Source: Lactiplantibacillus nangangensis (lineage in GTDB: Bacteria; Bacillota; Bacilli; Lactobacillales; Lactobacillaceae). Taken from it: 64,000 bases of DNA. The notes under the pieces were generated by a model that worked only from the letters and a program-made list of their open reading frames with translations, did no database searches and was not told the DNA's origin. The stretch is from NCBI RefSeq assembly GCF_005405065.1, contig NZ_BJDI01000002.1, positions 186,001-250,000 of the forward strand, in the 5' to 3' direction. This document shows positions 27,680 to 35,818 of this stretch, piece after piece. Position numbers and translations under genes: made by a program. Every line of letters begins with the position of its first letter. Positions within the stretch are counted from its first letter, which is position 1.

Positions 27680-29380
27680 TTAGTTCTCATACGAGAAAGA
27701 TGCTACCTTTTTCATATTTAACGAAAAAGTGATCAACATTAGCAGGTTAAAAATGAGAATCACGGTACCGAAAATAATTGTCTCGGATAGGATACTGTTG
27801 CCAATCGAAAGGGTACTTCTAAAAGCATTGATTGAAATACTCATTGGCAAGTAAGGGTGAATGACTTGGAAAAAGTGATTGGACAATTGAATGGGATAAG
27901 TCCCGGCTGAACCGCCTAATTGGATGATCATAAAGATAAGCATGAGCCAAGCACCGGTTTTTCCCATAATCAAATTGAAGAATGTTACGATGCTTCCAAA
28001 AGCCCACATAGTGAGGATAGTGAATAGCCACGTTTTAATGGGTTGTAACGGTATGAGCTGGTTAATGAACAGTAACATTAAGAACATGATAGTCGCGGCC
28101 GCTAACGTAAACGTGAAGAAGAAAGGAATCTTTTCACCCCACCAATCAAAAGCATTTTTGGGGCGGCGATGGGGTGTAAACATGTCATAAATAATATTAA
28201 AGGTAATACAACCGACAAATAAGGCCACGGACATCAGGTATGGTGTCATCCCGGTCCCATTATTTTTAACGTGCGTGGTGTCCGTGTGAGTAAGCTTGAC
28301 TGGTGTGACGATACTATTTATCTGGTGAGACGTGTTTTGACTAGTGGCGATTAGTTGATGGCCACCAGTTTTAAGCCCGGTGGCGATTTTAACATTGGCT
28401 TGGTGGATCAATCCGGTACTTTGAGCTAATTTAGTCGTATCTCCAGTCAGACTTGCAGCCCCAATACTTAACTTTGACATGTCTTGATTAAGAGACTGAA
28501 TGGCCGTCATATCTTGATTGTTACCAGTGATTGCTTGTTTGGCAATTACTGTGTTGGCAGTCAGTAGTCTTTCAGCTTTTTGTGTCAAATCGGATTGTGT
28601 GGTGTCCGTGTTTGCAGACTTTTGAGTTAACGTTGTTAGTATTTGTGCAAGTTGCTGATTGTTTTGTGGGATTTGTTCGAGCCCCATAGTTAATTTTGCC
28701 GTTCCACTGGATAATTGTGTGAGGCCATTTTGAAGCTCTGTTTCACGGTTACTTAGCGTTTGATCTGCGGTTGCAAGTTGTGTTTCACCTGTAACCGTTT
28801 GGGCTAAGCCGGTATTGGTTTGCGTTAGGGCTTGGTTGGCAGTGATTAATTTCTGTCCGGTAGTTGCGAGTGTCTTGTTCATGACTTGCAAGTAAGCGGT
28901 GGTGAGCTGCTGGTTGACGGATTTTTGGACACTTTCAGCAATTGTTGTCGACATTTTCATCGCAATAAAACTGAAGCCTGCATTGGTGTGATAATTTAAG
29001 TCAATATTTTTAAAATGATGTTGCCCTAATTCGGTCGCTTGTTTGGAAAAACTTTTTGGAATTGTAATGACCATATAAAGTTTCCCATTTTTTAGGTCGT
29101 GATTAGCGCGGGTCTGACTGAGCGCTTTGAAATCGGCAGTATTAGTTTGAGTTAGGCGAGTCGTTAGTTTTTGACCGAGTGAATAGCTAGTCTGGTGCTT
29201 GACAACTGTTACGTCGTCGTTAATGATACCGACGGGTAGCTGTTTCACATTACTATAAGGATTCCATAACGAGGCGAGAAAGATGACTGCGTAAAAGGTT
29301 GGAATCAGTAAAATTCCGAGAATAATTCGTAACAGTCCTTTGGTACGAAAAATGTATTTCCATTCATCTAAAAACATCAT
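27680..29380 (-). CDS. YhgE/Pip-type membrane protein (ABC-2 family)
   Basis: About 566 residues. One N-terminal membrane helix is followed by a long extracellular region (about 45-370) rich in Gln, Thr and coiled-coil repeats, then about five C-terminal helices (FVGCITFNIIYDMF onward). This is the layout of YhgE/Pip proteins, which include phage-infection and secretion-linked proteins. ATG 29380 is chosen because GGGGG precedes it; ATG 29392 is an alternative. A TetR gene lies upstream on the same strand, with a palindromic operator between them. Confidence 0.8.
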   Translation of the reverse strand: MMFLDEWKYIFRTKGLLRIILGILLIPTFYAVIFLASLWNPYSNVKQLPVGIINDDVTVVKHQTSYSLGQKLTTRLTQTNTADFKALSQTRANHDLKNGKLYMVITIPKSFSKQATELGQHHFKNIDLNYHTNAGFSFIAMKMSTTIAESVQKSVNQQLTTAYLQVMNKTLATTGQKLITANQALTQTNTGLAQTVTGETQLATADQTLSNRETELQNGLTQLSSGTAKLTMGLEQIPQNNQQLAQILTTLTQKSANTDTTQSDLTQKAERLLTANTVIAKQAITGNNQDMTAIQSLNQDMSKLSIGAASLTGDTTKLAQSTGLIHQANVKIATGLKTGGHQLIATSQNTSHQINSIVTPVKLTHTDTTHVKNNGTGMTPYLMSVALFVGCITFNIIYDMFTPHRRPKNAFDWWGEKIPFFFTFTLAAATIMFLMLLFINQLIPLQPIKTWLFTILTMWAFGSIVTFFNLIMGKTGAWLMLIFMIIQLGGSAGTYPIQLSNHFFQVIHPYLPMSISINAFRSTLSIGNSILSETIIFGTVILIFNLLMLITFSLNMKKVASFSYEN

Positions 29381-29400
29381 TGATGCCCCCATACTTTTAT

Positions 29401-29415
29401 AATGAACGATTCATT
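29401..29415 (-). promoter_or_regulatory. TetR operator before the YhgE-type gene
   Basis: AATGAACGATTCATT is a palindrome apart from its centre. It matches AATGAATCATTCATT at 30198 before tetR at all positions except the two central ones. A repeat of the same palindrome before both genes suggests that this TetR controls both. Confidence 0.6.
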
Positions 29416-29477
29416 CATCAGCCGACTTAAAGAAAAACGGCACGTTGACCGTATTTTCAAAGGTTTAACTAGCCGTT

Positions 29478-30149
29478 TCAGGTATAACTGGTCGTTAGTT
29501 GCTGGACGACGCACTTTTTCATTTCTTGCTGATCATAATGATTAGTCTGATGGTCAAAGGAGTCGTATTGTTTGTGAGCGGACCACCAGAAAACTTGATC
29601 AATAATCAGCAATGCGTCATTTTCTGGGTGGCTGAGATAACGGACTTCACCGGAAGTGACTAAAGCAGCTAACAATTGGGCAATGTCCGTGTATAGTTGT
29701 TGTCGATAGCGTTTATATAATTGTAATAGGGCTGGACTCATTTGCGGGTTACGTTCGAGAATTAAAAAGTAGGCACCGTATTCATGAAAATTAGTAAACA
29801 GATAGTCTAACATGGCCGAAAATCGTGCATCGGTTGGATAATCTGTCATCAGCGTGTGTAACTTGTCATTAGCCTGTTGGTAAATTTCAGCGGTGTGTGT
29901 GACTAGCTCATCAGCGGAAAGTGGTGCCACGGGTAAGGCTTGAACATGATCGATGACTGTCGAGTCTAGGGTGGTGGCAAACACAAATTGCAGTAGATCG
30001 TCTTTACTGCGAAACAAACTGTATAGCGTTCCAACAGCTAGATTGGCGTGTGTGGCGATGTCGGTCATCTTAGTTTCAGCATAGCCGGGCACAATAAATA
30101 AAATCTTAGCGCTTGTGATAACGCGTATTAACTTTTCGTGTAAATCCAT
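29478..30149 (-). CDS. TetR/AcrR family transcriptional regulator
   Basis: A 223-residue protein. The N-terminal helix-turn-helix reads YAETKMTDIATHANLAVGTL then YSLFRSKDDLL, as in TetR proteins. The C-terminal ligand domain is unassigned. The gene is transcribed toward the YhgE-type gene, 97 bases away. An inverted repeat AAACGGC/GCCGTTT (about 29433-29474) after the stop could be a weak terminator. Confidence 0.88.
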   Translation of the reverse strand: MDLHEKLIRVITSAKILFIVPGYAETKMTDIATHANLAVGTLYSLFRSKDDLLQFVFATTLDSTVIDHVQALPVAPLSADELVTHTAEIYQQANDKLHTLMTDYPTDARFSAMLDYLFTNFHEYGAYFLILERNPQMSPALLQLYKRYRQQLYTDIAQLLAALVTSGEVRYLSHPENDALLIIDQVFWWSAHKQYDSFDHQTNHYDQQEMKKCVVQQLTTSYT

Positions 30150-30197
30150 TCAATCACCTCCATGGAATGAGGCGAGTATAGCATCGTTCAGTTTTAG

Positions 30198-30212
30198 AAT
30201 GAATCATTCATT
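30198..30212 (-). promoter_or_regulatory. TetR operator before tetR, overlapping its -35 region
   Basis: AATGAATCATTCATT is a perfect palindrome around its central base. On the minus strand TTCATT, 17 bases and TATACT (30175-30180) make a promoter whose -35 lies inside the palindrome. Binding would block RNA polymerase, which fits autorepression. Confidence 0.6.
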
Positions 30213-30277
30213 CTTGTTTTGACAGGTTTCCTAACAAATGATGTTGCGTATGAAGGACTATATTTTCTAATATTATT

Positions 30278-30328
30278 AAAAGTGCCAGTAAATTAAGTGA
30301 GGTGGTCACTTGATTTGCTGGTACTTTT
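30278..30328 (+). terminator. Orphan plus-strand terminator-like hairpin, 23 pairs
   Basis: AAAAGTGCCAGTAAATTAAG and three more bases pair with the reverse complement around GGTGG. All three non-Watson-Crick positions are G-U in plus-strand RNA but would be A-C on the other strand, so selection was for plus-strand transcription. No plus-strand gene precedes it in the 3.5 kb back to the response regulator. A remnant of a lost operon is likely. Confidence 0.55.
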
Positions 30329-30330
30329 AA

Positions 30331-30528
30331 AGCTTTCCACTAACGGAACGTGAACTGGCCGTGTTAAAAGTGGCTGATCAAGGCCTGCCGACAAAAGCGA
30401 TTGCGAGTGAACTCTATTTATCTGCCGGCACGGTGCGTAATTATTTGTCGGCAATATTTAGCAAACTTGGCGTCCATAATCGACTTGAGGCCATTAGTGT
30501 GGCTAAGCGTAATAAATGGCTGAGCTAG
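30331..30528 (+). pseudogene. Fragment of a response-regulator gene (LuxR-type DNA-binding domain only)
   Basis: Bases 30349-30528 equal 26596-26775 with one change in 180, ending exactly at the stop codon. The preceding 15 bases still encode PLTER-like residues (PLTDR in the intact gene), then an in-frame TAA lies at 30328-30330. No start codon or ribosome binding site is present. It is a truncated copy left by duplication, deletion or gene conversion. Confidence 0.85.
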
Positions 30529-30637
30529 TGGTGGGTAGTGTTGTGAAGACGGACTCTGGATTTGGACACTAACCTTTTAAAACGTCAAACGAGTCAATGA
30601 AGGCAAACACTAATAACTAGAACATTACACTTGATTT

Positions 30638-30656
30638 ATACACACTGAATGTGTAT
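30638..30656 (+). promoter_or_regulatory. Candidate HicB operator
   Basis: ATACACA-CTGAA-TGTGTAT is a seven-base inverted repeat with a five-base spacer, about 35 bases before hicA. HicB antitoxins carry DNA-binding domains and usually autoregulate from such sites. Use as an operator is inferred from position. Confidence 0.5.
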
Positions 30657-30689
30657 CTTTAAAACAAGACGACTATAGAGGTGATCTAG

Positions 30690-30884
30690 ATGCCGATGAA
30701 GCCCCGGCAAATTGTAAAATTGCTCAAAGAGAATGGCTTTATCGAAAAATCACAAAACGGATCCTCACACCTTAAAATGTTTAACCCGAGCACTAATGTG
30801 ACTGTTATGGTTCCCATTCATGCGAAGGAATTAGGTAAGGGCTTAGAAAATGCGATTTTACGAGAAGCAAATTTAAAGAATTAA
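30690..30884 (+). CDS. hicA: HicA family toxin (mRNA interferase)
   Basis: A 64-residue dsRBD-like protein. The catalytic His lies in NGSSHLKM, and the segment VTVMVPIHAKELGKGLENAI is typical of HicA. HicA cleaves mRNA and is held inactive by HicB. GAGGTGAT lies upstream of ATG 30690. hicB follows after 66 bases. Confidence 0.9.
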   Translation: MPMKPRQIVKLLKENGFIEKSQNGSSHLKMFNPSTNVTVMVPIHAKELGKGLENAILREANLKN

Positions 30885-30950
30885 TTATTTCTTTAGCATC
30901 GAAAATGTTTTTTCCTGATGATCGTATATTTAAGTTCAAGGAGGCAAGCT

Positions 30951-31334
30951 ATGAAAAAAGATATTGTTATTTATCCGGCTATTTTTAGTCAAGATGGTGA
31001 TTACATTTTTGTGCGTATTCCAGACTTAAAGGGTGGGTTTACTCAGGGAAATGATACCGTTGATGCTGTACAGATGAGTGAAGACTTGATTGGAAACTTA
31101 TTGGAAGATCAAACGGAATATCCCCAAGCTACAGAGATTGATCCGTCATCCCTAGGCAGTGATGAAAAGTTGGTTTATATCACGACCGATTTAAGTGCTT
31201 TTCGCCAAGAATTTTCACGTACTATTCGAAAAAATGTCACGATCCCAGAGTATCTAAATGATATGGCAAAAAAGCAGAAATTAAATGTTTCGAAGGTATT
31301 AACGGACGCATTAAAGACTAAATTTGGTGTTTAA
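30951..31334 (+). CDS. hicB: HicB family antitoxin
   Basis: A 127-residue protein. The N-terminal HicB fold (YPAIFSQDGDYIFVRIPDL then GGFTQGND) binds the toxin, and the C-terminal IPEYLNDMAKKQKLNVSKVL looks like a ribbon-helix-helix DNA-binding domain. ATG 30951 is set by AAGGAGG; an in-frame upstream start at 30918 is less likely. Together with hicA it forms a complete type II system inside a rearranged stretch. Confidence 0.9.
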   Translation: MKKDIVIYPAIFSQDGDYIFVRIPDLKGGFTQGNDTVDAVQMSEDLIGNLLEDQTEYPQATEIDPSSLGSDEKLVYITTDLSAFRQEFSRTIRKNVTIPEYLNDMAKKQKLNVSKVLTDALKTKFGV

Positions 31335-31355
31335 AATGCTACGGATTTGCAACCA

Positions 31356-31382
31356 AGCTCAGCTGATACTGGGCTTTTTTTG
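31356..31382 (+). terminator. Terminator after hicB
   Basis: AAGCTCAG pairs with CTGGGCTT (one G-U) around CTGATA, followed by seven T. Confidence 0.8.
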
Positions 31383-31413
31383 ATATTCTTTAACTCATGC
31401 CTATTGAAGCCCG

Positions 31414-32049
31414 TTAGTAATCGGGAACAATGAGTTTTATGCTGTTCACAAGATTCTGTTCAGAACCATTTTTGAAGATATAGTCGAAGACATCATGTTT
31501 TCGATAAATTGGCGCCATAAAATCAGAGTCAATTTGGTTAATTGCACCGATTAGATTAGTCTGAGTCAACCGCTTAATATTTTGCAACATCAACGCGTCA
31601 TGTTCTTTACGTTTAGAAGCTGCCTGCGGATAACCGGTATTCATTGGACCATCAAAGAGCTTTTTCAACGTGAATTGGAGGTTTAATTCACCGGCCCACC
31701 CGAAATTTAGGCCTAGCGGTAGTGAGGCACAGTTGCCGTGATTAATGCGGCCAAATAAGTAGGCATCACTAGGTGTGGGCAAATAACCACAAATGACATT
31801 GGGCAAACTATTGCAGGCAATCGCCATCCCATTGCCAGAACTACAACCAGTAATGACATAGTCGACTGCTTTAGTATTGAGCAATAGGCCAACTAATAAT
31901 GAGACTTGGACGTAGGATAACTTCGAATCGTGTTCAAAAACACCAAAGTTAATCACCTCATTCTCAGCTCCAGCAGCTTGTTGGGTAGCTTGGAACAAGA
32001 GGTCGTTTTTATTGAGCTGTGTGGTTGCCTGAATCACTGCAATTTTCAT
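31414..32049 (-). CDS. RpiB/LacA/LacB family sugar-phosphate isomerase-like protein, paralogue 2
   Basis: A 211-residue paralogue of the product of 26866-27501. It carries the same ITGCSSGNGMAIACN loop. Roughly 9 percent of bases differ by eye in a 290-base stretch, and the last 15 residues are unrelated (ending LIVPDY instead of MPTCN). The upstream regions share an ACGCTCC and AATTGTAACGCT pattern. Both copies look intact, so subfunction or dosage rather than decay is likely. Confidence 0.75.
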   Translation of the reverse strand: MKIAVIQATTQLNKNDLLFQATQQAAGAENEVINFGVFEHDSKLSYVQVSLLVGLLLNTKAVDYVITGCSSGNGMAIACNSLPNVICGYLPTPSDAYLFGRINHGNCASLPLGLNFGWAGELNLQFTLKKLFDGPMNTGYPQAASKRKEHDALMLQNIKRLTQTNLIGAINQIDSDFMAPIYRKHDVFDYIFKNGSEQNLVNSIKLIVPDY

Positions 32050-32153
32050 TGATAACGCTCCCTTTTTGTCAAAGTAATTGTAACGCTTTTGAGACTTCGA
32101 GTGTCTGCATAATTTAAGGTGACGTTTGGAAATTAGTTGATGAAAATTATGTA

Positions 32154-32196
32154 AAACAAGCTCGATCAGAAAATGATAACTATTCTGATTGAGCTT
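32154..32196 (-). terminator. Terminator after the GNAT gene
   Basis: CAAGCTCGATCAGAA and TTCTGATTGAGCTTG pair (one mismatch on the minus strand, G-U on the plus strand), with T-rich flanks. It lies a few bases beyond the minus-strand acetyltransferase stop. Confidence 0.65.
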
Positions 32197-32202
32197 GTTG
32201 TT

Positions 32203-32601
32203 TTAAAATGGCCGTCGTCGCTGTAAGAAAGCATTATCAATGTGTTCAAATTCTAGCTTGGGGTAATATGTCATAGCTGCGGGGGCCGCTAACAAAACTA
32301 AAGCAACATCTGGGCCAATTTCTGTTTTAAGCTGCTGGACCAATTCGCGACCAATTCCTTGATGCTGATAGTCTTGAGCGACAGCCAAGTCAGATAGGTA
32401 ACAGGCATAGCTGAAATCCGTTAACGTCCTTGCGACGCCCACCAAGCGTTGGTCGTCCCAGGCAGTCCAGAGACAATCTGCCTGGTCTAGCATTTGTTGC
32501 AGACGGGGCGAATCAGTCGTTGGCCGATGGATGCCAGAACTGGTAAAAATTGAAGCCAACTGCGCTGCGGTTAATTGTTTTTGATTGGTGTAAGTAATCA
32601 T
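32203..32601 (-). CDS. GNAT family N-acetyltransferase
   Basis: A 132-residue single-domain acetyltransferase. The acetyl-CoA loop reads LAVAQDYQHQGIGRELVQQL, as in GNAT motif A. The acceptor is unknown. ATG 32601 has AAGGAG at normal spacing. It is a single-gene unit. Confidence 0.88.
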   Translation of the reverse strand: MITYTNQKQLTAAQLASIFTSSGIHRPTTDSPRLQQMLDQADCLWTAWDDQRLVGVARTLTDFSYACYLSDLAVAQDYQHQGIGRELVQQLKTEIGPDVALVLLAAPAAMTYYPKLEFEHIDNAFLQRRRPF

Positions 32602-32790
32602 TTAAAATCTCCTTACAAATTACTTTTTATCTCATGGACCACGTTCACCGGTTTCATGGCACAGTAGCGGCCTTTGGTGAATTTGTTTTTAAATAGAGAG
32701 CCAACTTATGGTGTAATCTATGATCTATCGGATGAGGCATTTTAAAATGATGACAACGGATTAAAAAGTGTGAACAGGAGGGGGCACTAG

Positions 32791-33594
32791 ATGCAATACA
32801 CGTTTATCGGGGATACCCATTCAGCGGCGGATGATTTAAAAGCTTTATTACAGGCCAAAGCGATTCAAAATAGTCGATTAGTCTTTTTAGGTGACTATAT
32901 TGATGGTCGCGCATCACGAAATGGCAGCAGCCACCCGGATGCGCTTGAACCATTAGCGGTGCTTGACATAATCATGACCCGTGTCAACGAGTATGGTGAT
33001 ATTGCCTTATTAGGAAATCATGATGATTTTTGGTTGCAAACGGCCTATGGAAATGACTTGAGCTACCAGACTTGGCGACTGAATGGTGGTGCTCGGACTT
33101 GGCGTCAATTAGGGATTCATTCGAGCAATTTGACGGTTGTTGCGGACGCCTTGAAGCATGACCCGCTATCTCGTTACACTAAATTTCTCGCTCAGTTATC
33201 GTTGACTTGGGAGAATAACACAATGTTGGCGATGCATGCAGGAATTGATTGGGCTTATCCGTTTGATCAGCAAGTGCGTGATGACTTGTTATGGATTCGT
33301 GATGACTATTATTTTGATCAAAATCGAAAGTGGCATCGCAATTTAACGAAGAAAGTCATGATTACCGGCCACACGCCAGTCCAAACCATTCATGATGATG
33401 GTTATGGCTTCATTAAAATGCAAGCAGATGAACAAGATGTCCCACGTTACCTCATTGATGCTGGGAGCCGTTCAGGTGCTCAAAATGGTGGTATTTTTGC
33501 GTTAACCCTCTCAGAGGATGGGGCGGTTATTGCTAAAAATTGGGTTGTGAACGGACAACTATTAGATGGCAACCAGCCCTATTTACAAGCTTAA
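32791..33594 (+). CDS. Metallophosphoesterase (calcineurin-like)
   Basis: A 267-residue phosphoesterase. The metal ligands are visible in GDTHSAADDL, FLGDYIDGR, LLGNHDDFW and MITGHTPVQ. It resembles bacterial Ser/Thr phosphatase or Ap4A hydrolase-like proteins; the substrate is not inferable. AGGAGGGGG precedes ATG 32791. The 190-base gap before it holds only a promoter-like stretch. Confidence 0.88.
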   Translation: MQYTFIGDTHSAADDLKALLQAKAIQNSRLVFLGDYIDGRASRNGSSHPDALEPLAVLDIIMTRVNEYGDIALLGNHDDFWLQTAYGNDLSYQTWRLNGGARTWRQLGIHSSNLTVVADALKHDPLSRYTKFLAQLSLTWENNTMLAMHAGIDWAYPFDQQVRDDLLWIRDDYYFDQNRKWHRNLTKKVMITGHTPVQTIHDDGYGFIKMQADEQDVPRYLIDAGSRSGAQNGGIFALTLSEDGAVIAKNWVVNGQLLDGNQPYLQA

Positions 33595-33701
33595 AATGAG
33601 TTAATTAGCCCTAGTTGGACGTGAAAATTAAATTCTTAGACACGCAATTGCTTAATTCTTTAGTATAATTAAGTTATTAATGACAAGTGTCGAGGTGCCT
33701 T

Positions 33702-34208
33702 ATGGAAACCATTAAAGTTTCACAAACATTATCCGTCAGTAATCACCGTGTCTTTTCCTCTGATTTAAATGAACATGACACGGTATTTGGCGGGAAGATT
33801 TTAGCTGCAATCGATGATAACTCTTCAATTCCCGCGTCTCGCGTGGCGCACATCGAAACGGTCACTGCTTCGGTGGATCAAGTTAATTTTATCTTGCCAT
33901 TTCGGTTGCAGGATTCAATGTGTACTGAATCATATGTGTCAGGTGTCGGTCATCGGTCAATCGAGGTCTTTACGAAGATTATTGGGGAACATTTGAAAAC
34001 GGGTGAACGTTTCTTAGGTTTAACCTGTTTTTCATCATTTGTCGTGATGGAACGTGAGATTCAATTGCCCAAAATTGTCCCGGATAGTGCAGAATACTGC
34101 TTCGTTTGTGAAGGGTACGCTACACGCCAAGCTGAACGGATGGCGAAGTTACAACGCCAGGAACATTTTAATCAGCACATTAGTTTAGATTTTCCATGGA
34201 CGAACTAA
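33702..34208 (+). CDS. Acyl-CoA thioesterase, hotdog fold (YkhA-like)
   Basis: A 168-residue protein with the 4HBT signature FSSDLNEHDTVFGGKILAAID. YkhA-type enzymes hydrolyse medium and long acyl-CoA. ATG 33702 is chosen because CGAGGTG precedes it; the frame is open from 33687. It is a single gene with its own terminator. Confidence 0.82.
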   Translation: METIKVSQTLSVSNHRVFSSDLNEHDTVFGGKILAAIDDNSSIPASRVAHIETVTASVDQVNFILPFRLQDSMCTESYVSGVGHRSIEVFTKIIGEHLKTGERFLGLTCFSSFVVMEREIQLPKIVPDSAEYCFVCEGYATRQAERMAKLQRQEHFNQHISLDFPWTN

Positions 34209-34210
34209 TT

Positions 34211-34247
34211 AAAAGCCACTAACCGAGAAAATTCGGTTAGTGGCTTT
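34211..34247. terminator. Bidirectional terminator between convergent genes
   Basis: AAAGCCACTAACCGA pairs exactly with TCGGTTAGTGGCTTT around GAAAAT. It lies between the thioesterase gene and the convergent dipeptidase gene. Confidence 0.85.
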
Positions 34248-34254
34248 AGTTCAT

Positions 34255-35694
34255 TTATAAGTTTAAATCTGTCTCGTAATTTAATGGTGAAAAATCGGTA
34301 CTCTTCGTAATCAGCTCAGCAGACAAGTTTTGCATGGCTGTGAGTGCAATCTTTGCCGCTTGTTCATTGGCTTGGGTCAACTTAGCCGATAATTCAGCGG
34401 CGGGGGTGTTGGCGATGGCTTGATCAGTCATGATTAAATGGTGACCAAGTTTAATAGTCGTTTCTTTTTGCACCTCATTCAGCAGGGCATGCAAGTCGTG
34501 ATAATGGGCATCAACGAGTACGCCCGCTAATTTATAAATCCAATAAGCCGACTGGTCGTCGTATTTTTCAGTCGCCAGTTGGTAAGCGGCGGGAGTCGTG
34601 TCAACGTTGGCATAAAATGGTACGTAGACACTTTCGGCAGCCACACCCATCGCTAACCAGTGAATGCCGCGTACGCCAGCTGGCTTATCTGGCCGCAGTT
34701 GTAAGACGTGGGACTCCTGTGTTTTGGCTAAACTAATTGGTCGGTAAGTGTGTTTTTCAGCGTCAGTACCGCCACCGACCGGATCAAATGGGGTCCCTTC
34801 ATAATGTGAGGCCAAGTAATGTTGGGCTTCATCAATATGGATGAGGCGGTTGGCCCGTTGGATGAATGGCAAATCAAATGATTCTGGATCTTGTTCGATT
34901 TCTGGCGTGAAGTATTTTTGACCATACCAAACACGCGGTGTGTTGTAGTGTTGGTCGGATAGATCAGCTGTGCCAAAAACGTCACGGAAGTTCAACCCGT
35001 TGGCCATTGAAGCTAATTGATTGTTAACAACAAAATCCCGAATACCCTTAGCGTACAAAAAGTTTTCGTGATCAGCATAGTCGACTTCTTGAATTGCGAG
35101 TTGATTGGCCACCACGGCATAAGCGTCGTCTGGAATTCGTTGAGCGACCCAATAATGCCCAGCACCAGTCTCCATGTACCAAACTTCGTCGGTATCACTA
35201 AAGAGAATGCCGTTGGTTTCGTAAGTCCCATGGGTTTCGATAATTTTACCCAAACGTTCGACGCCTTCACGCGCGGAGGTAATGTAAGGTAAGGTGACCG
35301 TCACCATAGCTTCTTCACCGATACCATCCTGCACATAGGGATCAGCGGCTAAAACGCGGGCATTGCAATAAGCACTTTCGGTCGCACTCATGGCGACCCC
35401 GTGTTCATTGATACCGTCTTCTTCAAATAATCCGAATTTTGGCGTCCATTCAGGAGTCGCGGTATATTTCGCACGGATCTTGGGCAGCGTCATCGTAAAC
35501 GGATGGTCTTGATCATGTGATTGGAACGTTTGTGGTGCGTCAAATTCGGCGTGGGGATGCACAACAAACTTTTTGGCCCAAGCGGCCTTAGAATCCTCAT
35601 TTCGGCCAATCATCGTTGAACCATCGGCAGTGGCATTTTTACCAATTAAAATACTGGTACAAGCTGAGTAGGGATTAAACTGATGTGTCAGCAT
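34255..35694 (-). CDS. pepD: Dipeptidase, C69 family (PepD-type)
   Basis: A 479-residue Ntn-hydrolase dipeptidase of broad specificity. The likely nucleophile is the Cys in PYSACTSILIGK, followed by the DGSTMIGRNEDS segment of the C69 family. It lies alone on the minus strand. Lactobacilli often carry several pepD paralogues, so the exact number of this one cannot be given. Confidence 0.9.
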   Translation of the reverse strand: MLTHQFNPYSACTSILIGKNATADGSTMIGRNEDSKAAWAKKFVVHPHAEFDAPQTFQSHDQDHPFTMTLPKIRAKYTATPEWTPKFGLFEEDGINEHGVAMSATESAYCNARVLAADPYVQDGIGEEAMVTVTLPYITSAREGVERLGKIIETHGTYETNGILFSDTDEVWYMETGAGHYWVAQRIPDDAYAVVANQLAIQEVDYADHENFLYAKGIRDFVVNNQLASMANGLNFRDVFGTADLSDQHYNTPRVWYGQKYFTPEIEQDPESFDLPFIQRANRLIHIDEAQHYLASHYEGTPFDPVGGGTDAEKHTYRPISLAKTQESHVLQLRPDKPAGVRGIHWLAMGVAAESVYVPFYANVDTTPAAYQLATEKYDDQSAYWIYKLAGVLVDAHYHDLHALLNEVQKETTIKLGHHLIMTDQAIANTPAAELSAKLTQANEQAAKIALTAMQNLSAELITKSTDFSPLNYETDLNL

Positions 35695-35818
35695 AAAGAA
35701 CCTTCTTTCTGTAAATACACCTTAAAATTTCACTAAACTTATTCTATCATTTAACTGTATAAATGGGGCTTTTTCGCTATAATAAGTGCAGCGAGAAAAT
35801 TGTAAAGAAGGTTTGAAG

